From NCBI GenBank assembly GCA_903847205.1, contig CAINDA010000027.1:18490-82489 (forward strand): DNA of 64,000 bases, written 5' to 3'. Position numbers and translations under genes: made by a program. The notes beneath the pieces are model-generated. The model was not told the origin of the DNA. It did no database searches and saw only the letters and a list, made by a program, of their open reading frames with translations. The DNA is from an uncultured Bacteroidota bacterium. GTDB lineage: Bacteria; Bacteroidota; Bacteroidia; 2-12-FULL-35-15. This document shows positions 53,433 to 62,734 of the stretch, one piece after another. The stretch's first letter is position 1. Each line of letters starts with the position of its first letter.

Positions 53433-54566
53433 TTATTCAAAATAGTGCGGAAGAAAACGGCTGGTATTACTGGTTACAAGCGTAGAACTTTCCCTTATAC
53501 CCATGCCGGCAGGCTTCCCTCCTATCATCCATGAACCGATAACAGCAAAGTTGCCGTCAAATTCGGGGAGCTTGCATAACTGTTGAAATATAAATCCTTC
53601 TTCACCATAATCTCCGGCAGTTTCTTCAAGAAGTTCATCGTTTTCAACTATTTTTATGTTTGCGCCTTCCCGCGAGAGCAATGGTTTTGCAGCAAAGCTT
53701 TTCAACGTTTTAGGAGTATCGAAATAACATTCCAGAAGGTTTGGGTGATTCGGAAATAACTCCCAGAGTATTGCAAGTATAGCTTTGTTGCTCAGCAGCA
53801 TTTTCCAGGCAGGCTCAATCCAAATTGTATCACTGTCGTGAAGATGAGCTCCAAACTCCTCGTTCACCAGCCATTCCCAGGGGTAGAGTTTAAAAATGCC
53901 GTGAATCCTATTTTCGAAATTATCAGTAAAACCTGCACCGTTCCATCCAATTTCATGTACCGGAATATATTCGGTTTCCAATCCGGCTTCAGAGGCGCAG
54001 TCCTGCAGATAGCTCACTGTAACATAATCTTCAGGGAATTCATCCAGACAGCTGAAATAAAGTGTTTCATTCTGAAGTTTTTTTTTAGTCCGTTTCCATT
54101 GTTCAATCAGTTTTTCATGAATGCTGTTGAACTGGTCGGCATCAGGATGAAGAGCCTTCTGCCATTGCCATTGCACAATTGAAGCTTCAAAAAGAGAGGT
54201 TGGAGTATCGGCATTAAACTCTAGCATTTTGGGAGGTTCAGATAAATTTCCGTTCCAGCAGAAATCAAATCTGCCGTAAACAGAAGGGAATTTTTCTGCC
54301 CAGCTTTGTTTAATCAGATCAATAAACGCATCGGGAATACGGAACAAATGAAACAGGTTGTTATCTATCACATGCTGAACAGCCTTCAGGCACAAAGAAT
54401 ATACACCAGCAGATGCCTTTTCCAGAACTTCAATTTCATCAGATGAAAATTTATAACTCGCTGATTCATCCCAATAAGCAATGCCGTTCAGGGTGTGAAA
54501 ACTAAATCCGAGATTTTCGACCTGCTGCTGCCAGTCTGTCCGGGGAATTATTTTTTCTCGAATCAT
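53433..54566 (-). CDS. Glutathionylspermidine-synthase-family ATP-grasp ligase
   Basis: The 377-residue protein belongs to the ATP-grasp ligase family typified by the synthetase domain of E. coli Gsp and by YgiC/YjfC. Key segments are YGRFDFCWNG (97-106), EFNADTPTSL (116-125), EPAWKMLLSNKA (251-262) and KPLLSREGANI (294-304), which bear the ATP and metal ligands. The amidase domain of Gsp is absent. These stand-alone enzymes have no proven substrate; some are proposed to modify a peptide or protein tail. Its start overlaps the stop of the upstream gene by four bases (ATGA), so the two are translationally coupled. E. coli YgiB-YgiC and YjfM-YjfC are comparable pairs. Confidence 0.85.
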   Translation of the reverse strand: MIREKIIPRTDWQQQVENLGFSFHTLNGIAYWDESASYKFSSDEIEVLEKASAGVYSLCLKAVQHVIDNNLFHLFRIPDAFIDLIKQSWAEKFPSVYGRFDFCWNGNLSEPPKMLEFNADTPTSLFEASIVQWQWQKALHPDADQFNSIHEKLIEQWKRTKKKLQNETLYFSCLDEFPEDYVTVSYLQDCASEAGLETEYIPVHEIGWNGAGFTDNFENRIHGIFKLYPWEWLVNEEFGAHLHDSDTIWIEPAWKMLLSNKAILAILWELFPNHPNLLECYFDTPKTLKSFAAKPLLSREGANIKIVENDELLEETAGDYGEEGFIFQQLCKLPEFDGNFAVIGSWMIGGKPAGMGIRESSTLVTSNTSRFLPHYFE

Positions 54567-55291
54567 GACCCGGAAGAAAAACCTGATCTGCCTGTAGAAC
54601 CAAAGCCTCCCCTTGCAGAACTTGGTCTGCTATGCGCTGTTCCAAAAGAAGAACGACCATGTGAAACTGACCTTTGCTGAGATGCTCCCATTGAAGAACG
54701 TCCTGATGAAAGCTGTCTGTTTTGTCCTCTTCCAAATGTAGATCTGCTTGGTGAAGAAGTTCTTTGTTGCCTTATTCCGCTTGTGGAACGTCCATCTGAA
54801 AGCACACCTCTATGGTTTGTTCCGCCGGTTGAACGGCTGGCAGAAATCGATCTCCGCTGTCCGTAAAAGGTACTTCTGCCGCCATTTCGGCCATTCCCGC
54901 GGTGGTTCCCATAATAAGAATCACCACCGGCGTAATAATTTCCATGATGATGCCATCCCCATCCTCCTCCCCATCCCCAAAAAGGATGCGGGTGATAATA
55001 ACCATAGAAAGGCCAAAAAGACCAAAAAGGGCGGGGATAGAAAAATGGATCGTAATAGCCGCCATAAACAATATAAGGACTCCGGTACTGGCTGTAATAA
55101 GAATCATTCGGATCCCGGTACCCTGATGAATCCGCGGGTACCGATTCATTGTTATTATTCACTTCAGCGTTCGATTTTCCGACGTCATATACATCGTCGC
55201 TGTATGCATTAGACTGCTGCGCCCCTGCATTTCCAATAAATAACATCATTGGAAATATGGTCACAATAATATGGTTTGATAGATTTTTCAT
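54563..55291 (-). CDS. Exported low-complexity protein with Arg-Gly/Ser tail
   Basis: The 241-residue protein has a signal peptide (MKNLSNHIIVTIFPMML...NAGAQ). The middle (about 60-130) is rich in Tyr, Phe, Trp, Gly and His (YYDPFFYPRPFWSFWPFYGY, then HHHGNYYAGG). The rest (about 130-241) is a run of SGRS/SRS repeats ending SSARGGFGSTGRSGFSSGS. I chose the ATG at 55291 because it starts the signal peptide. The gene overlaps the ATP-grasp ligase gene by ATGA. E. coli YgiB, the partner of the related ligase YgiC, has a comparable RGGFG-containing tail, to my recollection. The body is unrelated in sequence. Confidence 0.75.
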   Translation of the reverse strand: MKNLSNHIIVTIFPMMLFIGNAGAQQSNAYSDDVYDVGKSNAEVNNNNESVPADSSGYRDPNDSYYSQYRSPYIVYGGYYDPFFYPRPFWSFWPFYGYYHPHPFWGWGGGWGWHHHGNYYAGGDSYYGNHRGNGRNGGRSTFYGQRRSISASRSTGGTNHRGVLSDGRSTSGIRQQRTSSPSRSTFGRGQNRQLSSGRSSMGASQQRSVSHGRSSFGTAHSRPSSARGGFGSTGRSGFSSGS

Positions 55292-55636
55292 GATTCCGTT
55301 TTTTACAGTTAGAGAATATAAAGCAAACATTGTGCCGTCATTATCAGTAAATAATTAATACAATAAAATTCGAAAAAAATTACCAAATAAATTTCTTGAC
55401 AGTTAAGATATTGATAGCACCCAGTTTTTTTATTTTAATATCTTTACGCAAACAAAAAATACCCGAACAGTTGTACGTACTGCCTAAAATTTTGTTACTG
55501 TTTGTGATTATCTTTGCTTTCAGCTGGTATGTTAATTATACCGTTGTCCGAATAGTTAAATAAAAGAAAGATATTGTCCTAATAAAATCTGATGTGGCAT
55601 TTTTAAAATTAATAAGAATTTGAAATTATAATAAAA
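55292..55636. other. Divergent intergenic region before the ParB-like gene
   Basis: This 345-base AT-rich stretch holds no convincing gene. ATATCTTTACG at about 55438 resembles a weak -7 element for the rightward gene. An open frame to 55563 encodes a hydrophobic LPKILLLFVIIFAFSWYV but has no ATG start. Confidence 0.4.
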
Positions 55637-56014
55637 ATGAAAAAATCAAAAAAACAAAAAACTCAATGGCTTGCGCAGCCTGAGGAACATGATTATCCAG
55701 CGGCTAAATCTTACTTGAATTTATTTTTTGACGAGCAGGAATCTTTAGAGTTTTCAGAAAAATTAAAAAATGTTTCTATCGTTCATTTTAAAGCTAAAGA
55801 TGTTTTCAGGGCATCGAAGCTTTCATTGCTGGGGGTAAGCAACTCACATGTAAAAAAAAATGTGGCAAAAATTCTTAAGGGTAAAAAAATGTCCCCCATT
55901 CTGCTTGTAAGAGATACAAAAAACGTTGGATTAATTATAGCCGACGGTTATCATAGAATGTGCGCAGTGTATCATTTTGATGAAGATGCTTTGATACCAT
56001 GTAAAATAATTTAA
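55637..56014 (+). CDS. ParB/Srx-fold-like small protein
   Basis: The 125-residue protein has a basic N-terminus (MKKSKKQKTQW). The C-terminal part reads KMSPILLVRDTKNVGLIIAD and then DGYHRMCAVYHF, with a DGxHR core that is close to the ParB/sulfiredoxin fold (DGHHR). In true ParB this fold binds CTP. No partner ParA is near. It could bind nucleotide or act as a small regulator. The functional assignment is inferred from the fold motif only. Confidence 0.6.
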   Translation: MKKSKKQKTQWLAQPEEHDYPAAKSYLNLFFDEQESLEFSEKLKNVSIVHFKAKDVFRASKLSLLGVSNSHVKKNVAKILKGKKMSPILLVRDTKNVGLIIADGYHRMCAVYHFDEDALIPCKII

Positions 56015-56102
56015 ATCAAACTCTCCATTTTGCTTGGTTCGAAAAGTGTTTTGTTGAACAATTTAGAAATTGAGCCCAATTCTTTTTAGAAAAATTAATA
56101 AC

Positions 56103-58514
56103 ATGATTCAAAAGAAACAATTTAAGTCTTTTTCCAAATATAGATTTCAGAAATATTACATAATTAAATTGTCCTGTTTTTTAGTAATCGTATTAAATTC
56201 AGTTAACTCTTATTCCCAAAGGGTTGTGCTGCAGGGATTTTGGTGGAACTATTGGAATAATAATTATTCAAATGGTTGGGCAGATTACCTGGTAGACCTT
56301 GCTCCCCGTTTAAAACAAATGGGTATTAATGATGTTTGGGTGCCCCCCTCTATTAAAAATGGAAATCAGGGTTGCGGCTATTCCCCTTTCGATGATTACG
56401 ATTTGGGCGATAAGTACCAGAAAAATATTTTAAAAACACGGTCAGGAGATAAAGATCAGCTGCTACGGATGGTTGCCGTACTTCATGCAAATGGGATTGG
56501 CGTTGTACAGGACATTGTACTGAATCATTTGGATGGTGCAGGAAGCTCAAATGGCAGCGGAGGACAGGATCCGGCAGCATGGGATGATTTTACAACAAGC
56601 AGGTATAAAAATTTCCGCTACTCCTGCTTTTCCACTCCTGCCGGGGACGAGAGCGCAGCAGACTATTTAAGCAGGAAGGGCCGCTTTTCTAAAAATTGGC
56701 AGAATTTTCATCCAGCACCAACCGACAGTTCAATAACAGGCGATTGGAATGTGGTATGGTTCGGGCCAGATGTATCTTACTATGACGGAGCTATTGGGCA
56801 GAGTTCAAACGCTATTTACAATCCAATTCAAACTACAGCGTATATGCGAAATGAAACTCGGAAATGGTGCATTTGGTACAAAAAACAAATGGGCTTTGAC
56901 GGAGGCAGATGGGATGCGGTAAAAAATTATCCGTATTGGGCTGTTGAAGATTTTGTTTACAATCAGCAGCACAATGCAGGCTGGGCAAGCGGCGGCGATA
57001 ATATGTTCTCTGTCGGGGAATGGGTTGGAAGTGCCTCTGAAGAAGATCAATACGAAAACAATGTGAACAACCGCCAGGGCACTTTTGATTTTGCCTTACG
57101 CGATGGAATTTATCAAATGGTTTCTGGCGGCGGGAATTTCAATATCGGAACTATTCCTTCATTTCAGCAGACCAACAGGGTTGTAAATATTAACGGGCAG
57201 TATATTCACCGTACATGCCCTTTTGTAAACAGCCACGATTCTTTCCGACCCCAGGTGGATGCGAGCGGTAATTTTACCGGATGGGATATAGGAAATGAAT
57301 TGATTCCTCACATAAATCCTTTTGATGTAAGGCTTTCGGCTGCCTATGCCGTAGCTTTTGCTGTTGACGGCAATCCGATAGTATTTTTCGAAGATTTATT
57401 TGACATCGGAGGAACTGGGAAAAGGTTTACCCACTTACCCGGCAATGCTGCAGACCTGCCTATCAGAAGCGACATTGCGAATTTAATCTGGTGTCATCAA
57501 AATTTGCATTTTAAAGACGGAGTTTACAAAGTACGTTATCAGGCTGCGGATCATTTGGTGATTGAACGAAGCAACAAGGCTGTTATCGGCATTAATGATA
57601 ATTACAGCACATGGCAGAATAACTATGTAATTACTGATTTTGCGCCGGGTACCCAGCTTAAAGATTATTCAGGAGCTAACGGAACAGCAGTACTTACAGT
57701 GGATGGAAGCGGAGGAGTAAATATTAATACTCCTCCATGCGATGGCAGCGCGCTTAATGGACGCAAAGGATATTCTGTTTGGGCGCCGGTAAACGCAGTA
57801 ACAAATTTTTCGCTGCAGCCTTATTCTACCACACAGGAATGGGAAATGGCGGATGATTTAGGCGACAGTAATCCTAACTCTCTTGGACAGGGCGGTTCTT
57901 TGCCTGCTAACAGTACTGCCTGCCGGGTTGTAGGGAATGTTTTTGCTTCTGCCGGTACTGCTCTCAATTTTAATATTTATCCGACGGATTCCTCACAAAA
58001 TATAACCTTTGAAATTCAAAAAAATAATGCTGTAGTTTTTTCGCAGCAAGGCATGGGTAATTTGAGCGGCTCTTACGCTGTGCCGGATTCTAGCTGGTAC
58101 ACGGCTATTATAAAAAACACAAATGCAAACAATACATCACAGAGGGTGTTTGTTAAATTAAATTACACCGCTCCAGCAGGGGCATCAACATTGCAATATC
58201 CGTCTCCGGGAAACGTAATGTGTTCAAACATTACTACCTCCGTAAAAACAATGAAACAAATACAGAACGGCGGATATGTTTATCCAAACCCTGCAATGGC
58301 TACGGATTTACATGTTGTGCTTACTTCAACGGAAGAGAAAAATGCATCCATTATCTTATTCAATGGTCTGGGGCAGAAATGTTTTCAGGAAACAATAAAA
58401 ATATATACTGGAAACACAGATGAACACCTGCATCTGCCCGAGAGCCTTGCATCCGGGCTTTACTTATTAATGGTTCCTGAATTAGACTTTAAAATAAAAG
58501 TGCTGATTAAATAA
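56103..58514 (+). CDS. Secreted alpha-amylase (GH13) with T9SS sorting domain
   Basis: The 803-residue protein hydrolyses alpha-1,4 glucans. A signal peptide (ending NSVNSYSQ) precedes a GH13 (beta/alpha)8 barrel with VQDIVLNH (about 135-142), FDGGRWDAVK with the nucleophile aspartate (about 271), SVGEWV with the acid/base glutamate (about 305) and FVNSHDS with HD (about 377). A beta-rich C-terminal region (about 620-720) may bind carbohydrate. The end, YVYPNPAMATDLHVVLTSTE...LIK, is a T9SS sorting domain, so the enzyme is exported to the surface. I chose the ATG at 56103, which begins the basic N-region of the signal; the frame to 56070 is also possible. No susCD genes are nearby. Confidence 0.92.
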   Translation: MIQKKQFKSFSKYRFQKYYIIKLSCFLVIVLNSVNSYSQRVVLQGFWWNYWNNNYSNGWADYLVDLAPRLKQMGINDVWVPPSIKNGNQGCGYSPFDDYDLGDKYQKNILKTRSGDKDQLLRMVAVLHANGIGVVQDIVLNHLDGAGSSNGSGGQDPAAWDDFTTSRYKNFRYSCFSTPAGDESAADYLSRKGRFSKNWQNFHPAPTDSSITGDWNVVWFGPDVSYYDGAIGQSSNAIYNPIQTTAYMRNETRKWCIWYKKQMGFDGGRWDAVKNYPYWAVEDFVYNQQHNAGWASGGDNMFSVGEWVGSASEEDQYENNVNNRQGTFDFALRDGIYQMVSGGGNFNIGTIPSFQQTNRVVNINGQYIHRTCPFVNSHDSFRPQVDASGNFTGWDIGNELIPHINPFDVRLSAAYAVAFAVDGNPIVFFEDLFDIGGTGKRFTHLPGNAADLPIRSDIANLIWCHQNLHFKDGVYKVRYQAADHLVIERSNKAVIGINDNYSTWQNNYVITDFAPGTQLKDYSGANGTAVLTVDGSGGVNINTPPCDGSALNGRKGYSVWAPVNAVTNFSLQPYSTTQEWEMADDLGDSNPNSLGQGGSLPANSTACRVVGNVFASAGTALNFNIYPTDSSQNITFEIQKNNAVVFSQQGMGNLSGSYAVPDSSWYTAIIKNTNANNTSQRVFVKLNYTAPAGASTLQYPSPGNVMCSNITTSVKTMKQIQNGGYVYPNPAMATDLHVVLTSTEEKNASIILFNGLGQKCFQETIKIYTGNTDEHLHLPESLASGLYLLMVPELDFKIKVLIK

Positions 58515-58548
58515 AAAAATTAAAAAAAATTATCTAAGTAAAATAGCA

Positions 58549-59043
58549 ATGAAAATACCGGCTTTATTATTATTAACCATATTGCTTAACAGCTGCACAC
58601 CGCAGGCACCGGTGCTGCCTGAATCAACGGTGATTACAGACGAGTTAGCGGCGCAGCTGAGGGACATGAAAGAGAAATACCGGCCGGGACTCGGGGAGAT
58701 TATGAGCGGTATTCAGACGCACCATGCTAAACTCTGGTTTGCCGGAATAAATGAAAATTGGAAACTTGCAGAATATGAAATAAAAGAAATAAAGGAGAGA
58801 CTGCAAACCGCGCAGGATATAGAAACAAACCGAAAAGAAACTGGTGAAATCCCAATGATTTACGGCAGTATCGACAGTGTTTTGAATACCATTCATCAAA
58901 AAAATGTTAGTGCATTTAAAAACAGTTTTAAATCATTGACAAACACCTGCAACAGCTGTCACCGTTCAGTTAATTTTGAATTCAATGTAGTAACAATCCC
59001 CGCTGCTCCTCCTGTTACCAACCAGAGTTTTAAAGTAAAATAA
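58549..59043 (+). CDS. Single-heme cytochrome c-like lipoprotein
   Basis: The 164-residue product has a lipoprotein signal with lipobox LLNSC (C16) and one heme c motif near the C-terminus, CNSCH (134-138). The helical body (KLAEYEIKEIKERLQTAQ) resembles the c556/c-prime-type four-helix fold, where the heme site is near the end. It is probably a membrane-anchored periplasmic electron carrier. It starts 34 bases after the amylase stop and ends 3 bases before the TauE-like gene, so an operon is likely, although the three functions are not clearly linked. Confidence 0.75.
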   Translation: MKIPALLLLTILLNSCTPQAPVLPESTVITDELAAQLRDMKEKYRPGLGEIMSGIQTHHAKLWFAGINENWKLAEYEIKEIKERLQTAQDIETNRKETGEIPMIYGSIDSVLNTIHQKNVSAFKNSFKSLTNTCNSCHRSVNFEFNVVTIPAAPPVTNQSFKVK

Positions 59044-59046
59044 AAA

Positions 59047-59820
59047 ATGGAAATAATTATCATTTCTTCCGTTGCTTTAATTGCATCTCTGCTAACTTTT
59101 TTTTCCGGCTTCGGGCTTGGGACAATTCTTACTCCGGTTCTCGTTATTTTTTTTCCGGTAGAAATCGCAATTGCATTGACAGGTATTGTTCACCTGCTCA
59201 ATAATTTTTTTAAGATTGCATTAATCGGCAGTAAAATCAACTGGAAAGTCGGCATTAAGTTCGGCGCGACAGCGGTTATCGGTGCATTTGCCGGTGCCAA
59301 ACTTTTATTGTTTTTATCCGGCGGCACCGTGCTTTACAGTTATGCAATTCACGAAAAAATATTTTCAATAACTGTAATCAAACTCATCATTTCAGTTTTA
59401 ATGATAGTGTTTGCTTTGTTCGAATCAGTTCCTGCTCTCAAAAAAATTCAGTTCAACGAAAATAAATTATATCCCGGGGGGCTCATAAGCGGTTTCTTCG
59501 GCGGGCTGTCAGGTAATCAAGGTGCATTGAGAAGCATGTTTCTTCTTAAATGCGGATTAACAAAAGAAAGTTTTATTGCAACAGGGATTCTTATTGCCTG
59601 TGCAGTTGACCTCACAAGACTTTCGGTTTATTTCAGCCGTGTGTCATCCATAAATATTCAGGATAACTTAACGGTTCTTATTTCTGCAATAGCGGCTGCA
59701 TTTGCAGGAGCTTATATAGGAAGCCGGCTGCTTAAAAAAATCACAATTGATTTTGTTCATCGGTTAGTTACTGTTATGATAATATTTCTTGCAATTGGTC
59801 TGGGGCTGGGACTGCTTTGA
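59047..59820 (+). CDS. TauE/SafE-family permease
   Basis: The 257-residue inner-membrane protein has about eight hydrophobic segments in two repeats, each with a glycine-rich signature: FFSGFGLGTILTPV (about 18-31) and GLISGFFGGLSGNQGALRS (about 143-161). These are typical of TauE/SafE permeases, which move sulfite, sulfoacetate or other organic sulfonates. The actual substrate is unknown. It is coupled to the cytochrome-like lipoprotein upstream; sulfite dehydrogenases often pair with a cytochrome, so a sulfur link is possible but weak. Confidence 0.85.
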   Translation: MEIIIISSVALIASLLTFFSGFGLGTILTPVLVIFFPVEIAIALTGIVHLLNNFFKIALIGSKINWKVGIKFGATAVIGAFAGAKLLLFLSGGTVLYSYAIHEKIFSITVIKLIISVLMIVFALFESVPALKKIQFNENKLYPGGLISGFFGGLSGNQGALRSMFLLKCGLTKESFIATGILIACAVDLTRLSVYFSRVSSINIQDNLTVLISAIAAAFAGAYIGSRLLKKITIDFVHRLVTVMIIFLAIGLGLGLL

Positions 59821-59846
59821 GAGCATTGAAAAAAAATATACCTTCG
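59816..59846 (+). promoter_or_regulatory. parC promoter (TTTG-N19-TACCTTCG)
   Basis: TTTG at 59816-59819 stands 19 bases before TACCTTCG (59839-59846). The spacing fits the Bacteroidota consensus; the -7 element differs from TAnnTTTG by one base. The ATG of parC is 72 bases downstream. The same octamer precedes gyrA. Confidence 0.55.
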
Positions 59847-59917
59847 CGAACCTTAAAATAAGGCAGGCAGGAACCTGAATAATTACTTAAAATTAGTATT
59901 GGAAAAAAGAAATAAAT

Positions 59918-62638
59918 ATGAATAACGAAGAAAATATAAACGAAGAGTTAACGGGCGGAGGAGATGAACTGCACAACGTAATCCATGTTTCAGGAATGTA
60001 TCAAAATTGGTTTTTGGATTATGCATCCTATGTAATCCTGGAACGTGCAGTTCCTTATATAGAGGATGGTTTAAAGCCTGTTCAGCGCAGACTGCTTCAT
60101 TCTATGGATGAATTAGATGACGGACGTTATAACAAGGTTGCGAACATCATCGGGCATACTATGAAATATCACCCGCATGGGGATATGTCTATCGGTGATG
60201 CATTGGTGGCATTGGGACAGAAAGATTTATTGATTGATATGCAGGGTAACTGGGGTAATATTTTAACCGGCGACAGAGCTGCAGCCCCGCGTTATATTGA
60301 AGCACGCCTTTCAAAATTTGCTCAGGAAGTTGTTTTCAATCCTAAGACTACTGTTTGGCTTACCAGTTATGACGGCCGAAACAAAGAACCAGAAACGTTT
60401 CCTGTAAAGTTTCCTTTATTGCTTGCTCAGGGTGTTGAAGGGATTGCTGTCGGCTTAGCATGTAAAATGCTGCCGCATAATTTCAATGAATTAATTGATG
60501 CATCTATTGCTGTTCTGCGCGGTAAAAAAACAGATATTCTTCCTGATTTTGTTACAGCAGGCACAGCAGATTTTTCGAATTACAATAACGGACTTCGCGG
60601 CGGGAAAATACGCGTGCGTGCTAAAATTTCGCAGTTAGATAAAAAGACATTGGTTATTAATGAAATCCCCTTTGGCACAACTACAGGCTCTTTGATAGAT
60701 TCTATTGTTGCGGCAAACGACAAAGGGAAAATTAAAATACGCAAAGTAGAAGATAATACATCCGAAAACGTAGAGATTGTTATTCATTTGGTTCCGGGCA
60801 TTTCGCCAGATAAAACAATTGATGCGCTCTATGCTTTCACCGACTGCGAAGTTTCTATATCGCCAAATGCATGCATCATTGAGAATGACAAACCTTACTT
60901 TGTCGGTGTTAATGAAATGCTTAAAATTTCAACTCATAAAACGCTGGATTTGCTTCGCAGAGAATTGGAGATTGAAAAGGGCGAACTGCAGGAATCATTT
61001 ATGTTTGCTTCCCTCGAAAAGCTTTTCATTAAAGATGAAATGTATATCGATTTTAAAAACTATTCGGATAGACCCACTTTGTTCGGCTATCTCGACGGGC
61101 GTTTTACCAAATATAAAAAGCAATTCATCCGTGAGATTACTAATGAAGATTTTGAGAAGCTGACACAGATACCAATGATACGCATCACCCGCTTTGATTC
61201 AGCTAAAGCCGATGAAAAGATGCGTGCATTGGATGCCCGTATCCTTGAAATAGACCATCATTTGGCAAACTTGATAGAATATGCAGTTGAGTATTTTAAA
61301 AATTTAAAAAAGAAATACGGCCACGGCCGCGAACGTAAAACAGAAATTAAATCGTTCGAAAACATTGTGGCAACAAGCGTTGTGCTTGCAAATGAAAAAT
61401 TATATGTAAACCGCGAAGAAGGTTTTGCAGGTTTCGGATTGAAAAAAGATGAGTTTATTTCTGACTGCTCTGATATTGACGACATTGTAGTATTCCGTAA
61501 AGACGGCACAATGACGGTTTCTAAAGTACAGGACAAGGCCTTTGTCGGTAAGGATTTAATTCATATTGCAGTTCATAAAAAAAATGATGAACGCACTATT
61601 TATAATATGATTTACCGCGATGGCAAAACAGGAAGTGTGTTTATGAAACGTTTTCCGGTAACAGGCACAACGCGCGACAAACAATACGATTTAACTAAAG
61701 GAACGAAAGGTTCGGAAGTAATTTATTTTACTGCTAATCCAAACGGTGAATCAGAAATTGTGGAAGTGCAGTTAAAACCAATGCCGGGGCTGCGAAAAGT
61801 GCAGTGGGATATTAATTTTGCTGATTTAGCAGTGAAAGGCCGTAACTCAATGGGCAATGTGGTTACCAAATATGCTGTTAAAAAAATTGTTTTAAAACAA
61901 AAAGGTTTATCCACACTGGGTGCGCTTGATATGTGGTTTGATGATACCGTACAGCGTTTGAACACTGATAAACGCGGTACTTTTTTAGGCAGCTTTGCAC
62001 CGGATGATAAAATATTAACCATTACAAAGAGCGGTTTTTACAAGCTTACCAGCTTTGATTTAGCAACGCACTTCGAGGAAGATATGCTGCTGATTGAAAA
62101 ATGGAATCCTCATAAACCAATATCTGCTGTGTATTTAGACGGCGAGACTAAAACATATTTTGTGAAACGTTTTTTAGTAGAGCCGAGTGATAAAAAAGTA
62201 TTGTTCATCAGTGAAACAGAAGGCTCGAGGCTGGAGATTGTTACTGCCGATGCAGTTCCGGTTCTTGAATTAAAATTCAGTAAAGTGAAAGATAAAGAGC
62301 TGCCGGATGAAAAAATTAATTTAGTAGATTTCATAGGCGTAAAAGGCTTTAAAGCAAAGGGAAATAAGCTTTCCTATTCAAAAGTTAAAGAAATAAATTT
62401 ACTGCCCCCTGTTGAAGTGCCCATAGATGAAGATGTATTGGAAGAGTTTGAAGAAAGCGGAATGTCGCCGCTGGAAGCATTAAAAAAAGCCTCTCACCCG
62501 GAAACAGAAAAAGGGAAAACCGTTATATCTATTGATCAAATGATTAATGCTGAAATAAAATTACCTTCTGAAGAAAAAAAGAAAAAGAAAAAAACCGATG
62601 ATGAAGGGGAAGAGGCGCAGGGGACGCTGGAGTTTTAG
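59918..62638 (+). CDS. parC: DNA topoisomerase IV subunit A
   Basis: ParC is the DNA-cutting subunit of topoisomerase IV, which unlinks daughter chromosomes. The 906-residue protein has the catalytic tyrosine Y126 in AAPRYIEARL and the winged-helix KPVQRRLLHSM. The quinolone-region equivalent reads HPHGDMSIGD (85-94), with M90 at the position that is usually Ser or Thr. The C-terminal region lacks a GyrA box, so it is ParC and not a second GyrA, and it ends in a lysine-rich KKKKKKT followed by an acidic tail. parE is not in the window. A kinase-like gene follows 96 bases downstream. Confidence 0.93.
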   Translation: MNNEENINEELTGGGDELHNVIHVSGMYQNWFLDYASYVILERAVPYIEDGLKPVQRRLLHSMDELDDGRYNKVANIIGHTMKYHPHGDMSIGDALVALGQKDLLIDMQGNWGNILTGDRAAAPRYIEARLSKFAQEVVFNPKTTVWLTSYDGRNKEPETFPVKFPLLLAQGVEGIAVGLACKMLPHNFNELIDASIAVLRGKKTDILPDFVTAGTADFSNYNNGLRGGKIRVRAKISQLDKKTLVINEIPFGTTTGSLIDSIVAANDKGKIKIRKVEDNTSENVEIVIHLVPGISPDKTIDALYAFTDCEVSISPNACIIENDKPYFVGVNEMLKISTHKTLDLLRRELEIEKGELQESFMFASLEKLFIKDEMYIDFKNYSDRPTLFGYLDGRFTKYKKQFIREITNEDFEKLTQIPMIRITRFDSAKADEKMRALDARILEIDHHLANLIEYAVEYFKNLKKKYGHGRERKTEIKSFENIVATSVVLANEKLYVNREEGFAGFGLKKDEFISDCSDIDDIVVFRKDGTMTVSKVQDKAFVGKDLIHIAVHKKNDERTIYNMIYRDGKTGSVFMKRFPVTGTTRDKQYDLTKGTKGSEVIYFTANPNGESEIVEVQLKPMPGLRKVQWDINFADLAVKGRNSMGNVVTKYAVKKIVLKQKGLSTLGALDMWFDDTVQRLNTDKRGTFLGSFAPDDKILTITKSGFYKLTSFDLATHFEEDMLLIEKWNPHKPISAVYLDGETKTYFVKRFLVEPSDKKVLFISETEGSRLEIVTADAVPVLELKFSKVKDKELPDEKINLVDFIGVKGFKAKGNKLSYSKVKEINLLPPVEVPIDEDVLEEFEESGMSPLEALKKASHPETEKGKTVISIDQMINAEIKLPSEEKKKKKKTDDEGEEAQGTLEF

Positions 62639-62665
62639 TTTTTTATCTTCGCCTGGCTGAAGATG

Positions 62666-62705
62666 AACCACAGAGACACGGAGAACACGGAGAAACACTA
62701 AGAAG
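62666..62705. repeat. Dispersed CACGGAGA repeat, second copy
   Basis: ACCACAGAGACACGGAGA and AACACGGAGAAACAC repeat the motif seen at 34563. It lies in the short gap between parC and the next gene. Confidence 0.5.
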
Positions 62706-62734
62706 AATATATTTAAGCCTTATTATTTTTTGAT

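Noticed and set aside
55380..55563. A short membrane peptide (LPKILLLFVIIFAFSWYV) before the ParB-like gene
   Set aside because: The open frame has no ATG and a weak promoter-like sequence lies inside it, so it more likely belongs to the leader.
30735..58514. Type IX secretion genes
   Set aside because: Only cargo proteins with sorting domains are present; no Por/Gld/Spr component was recognised.
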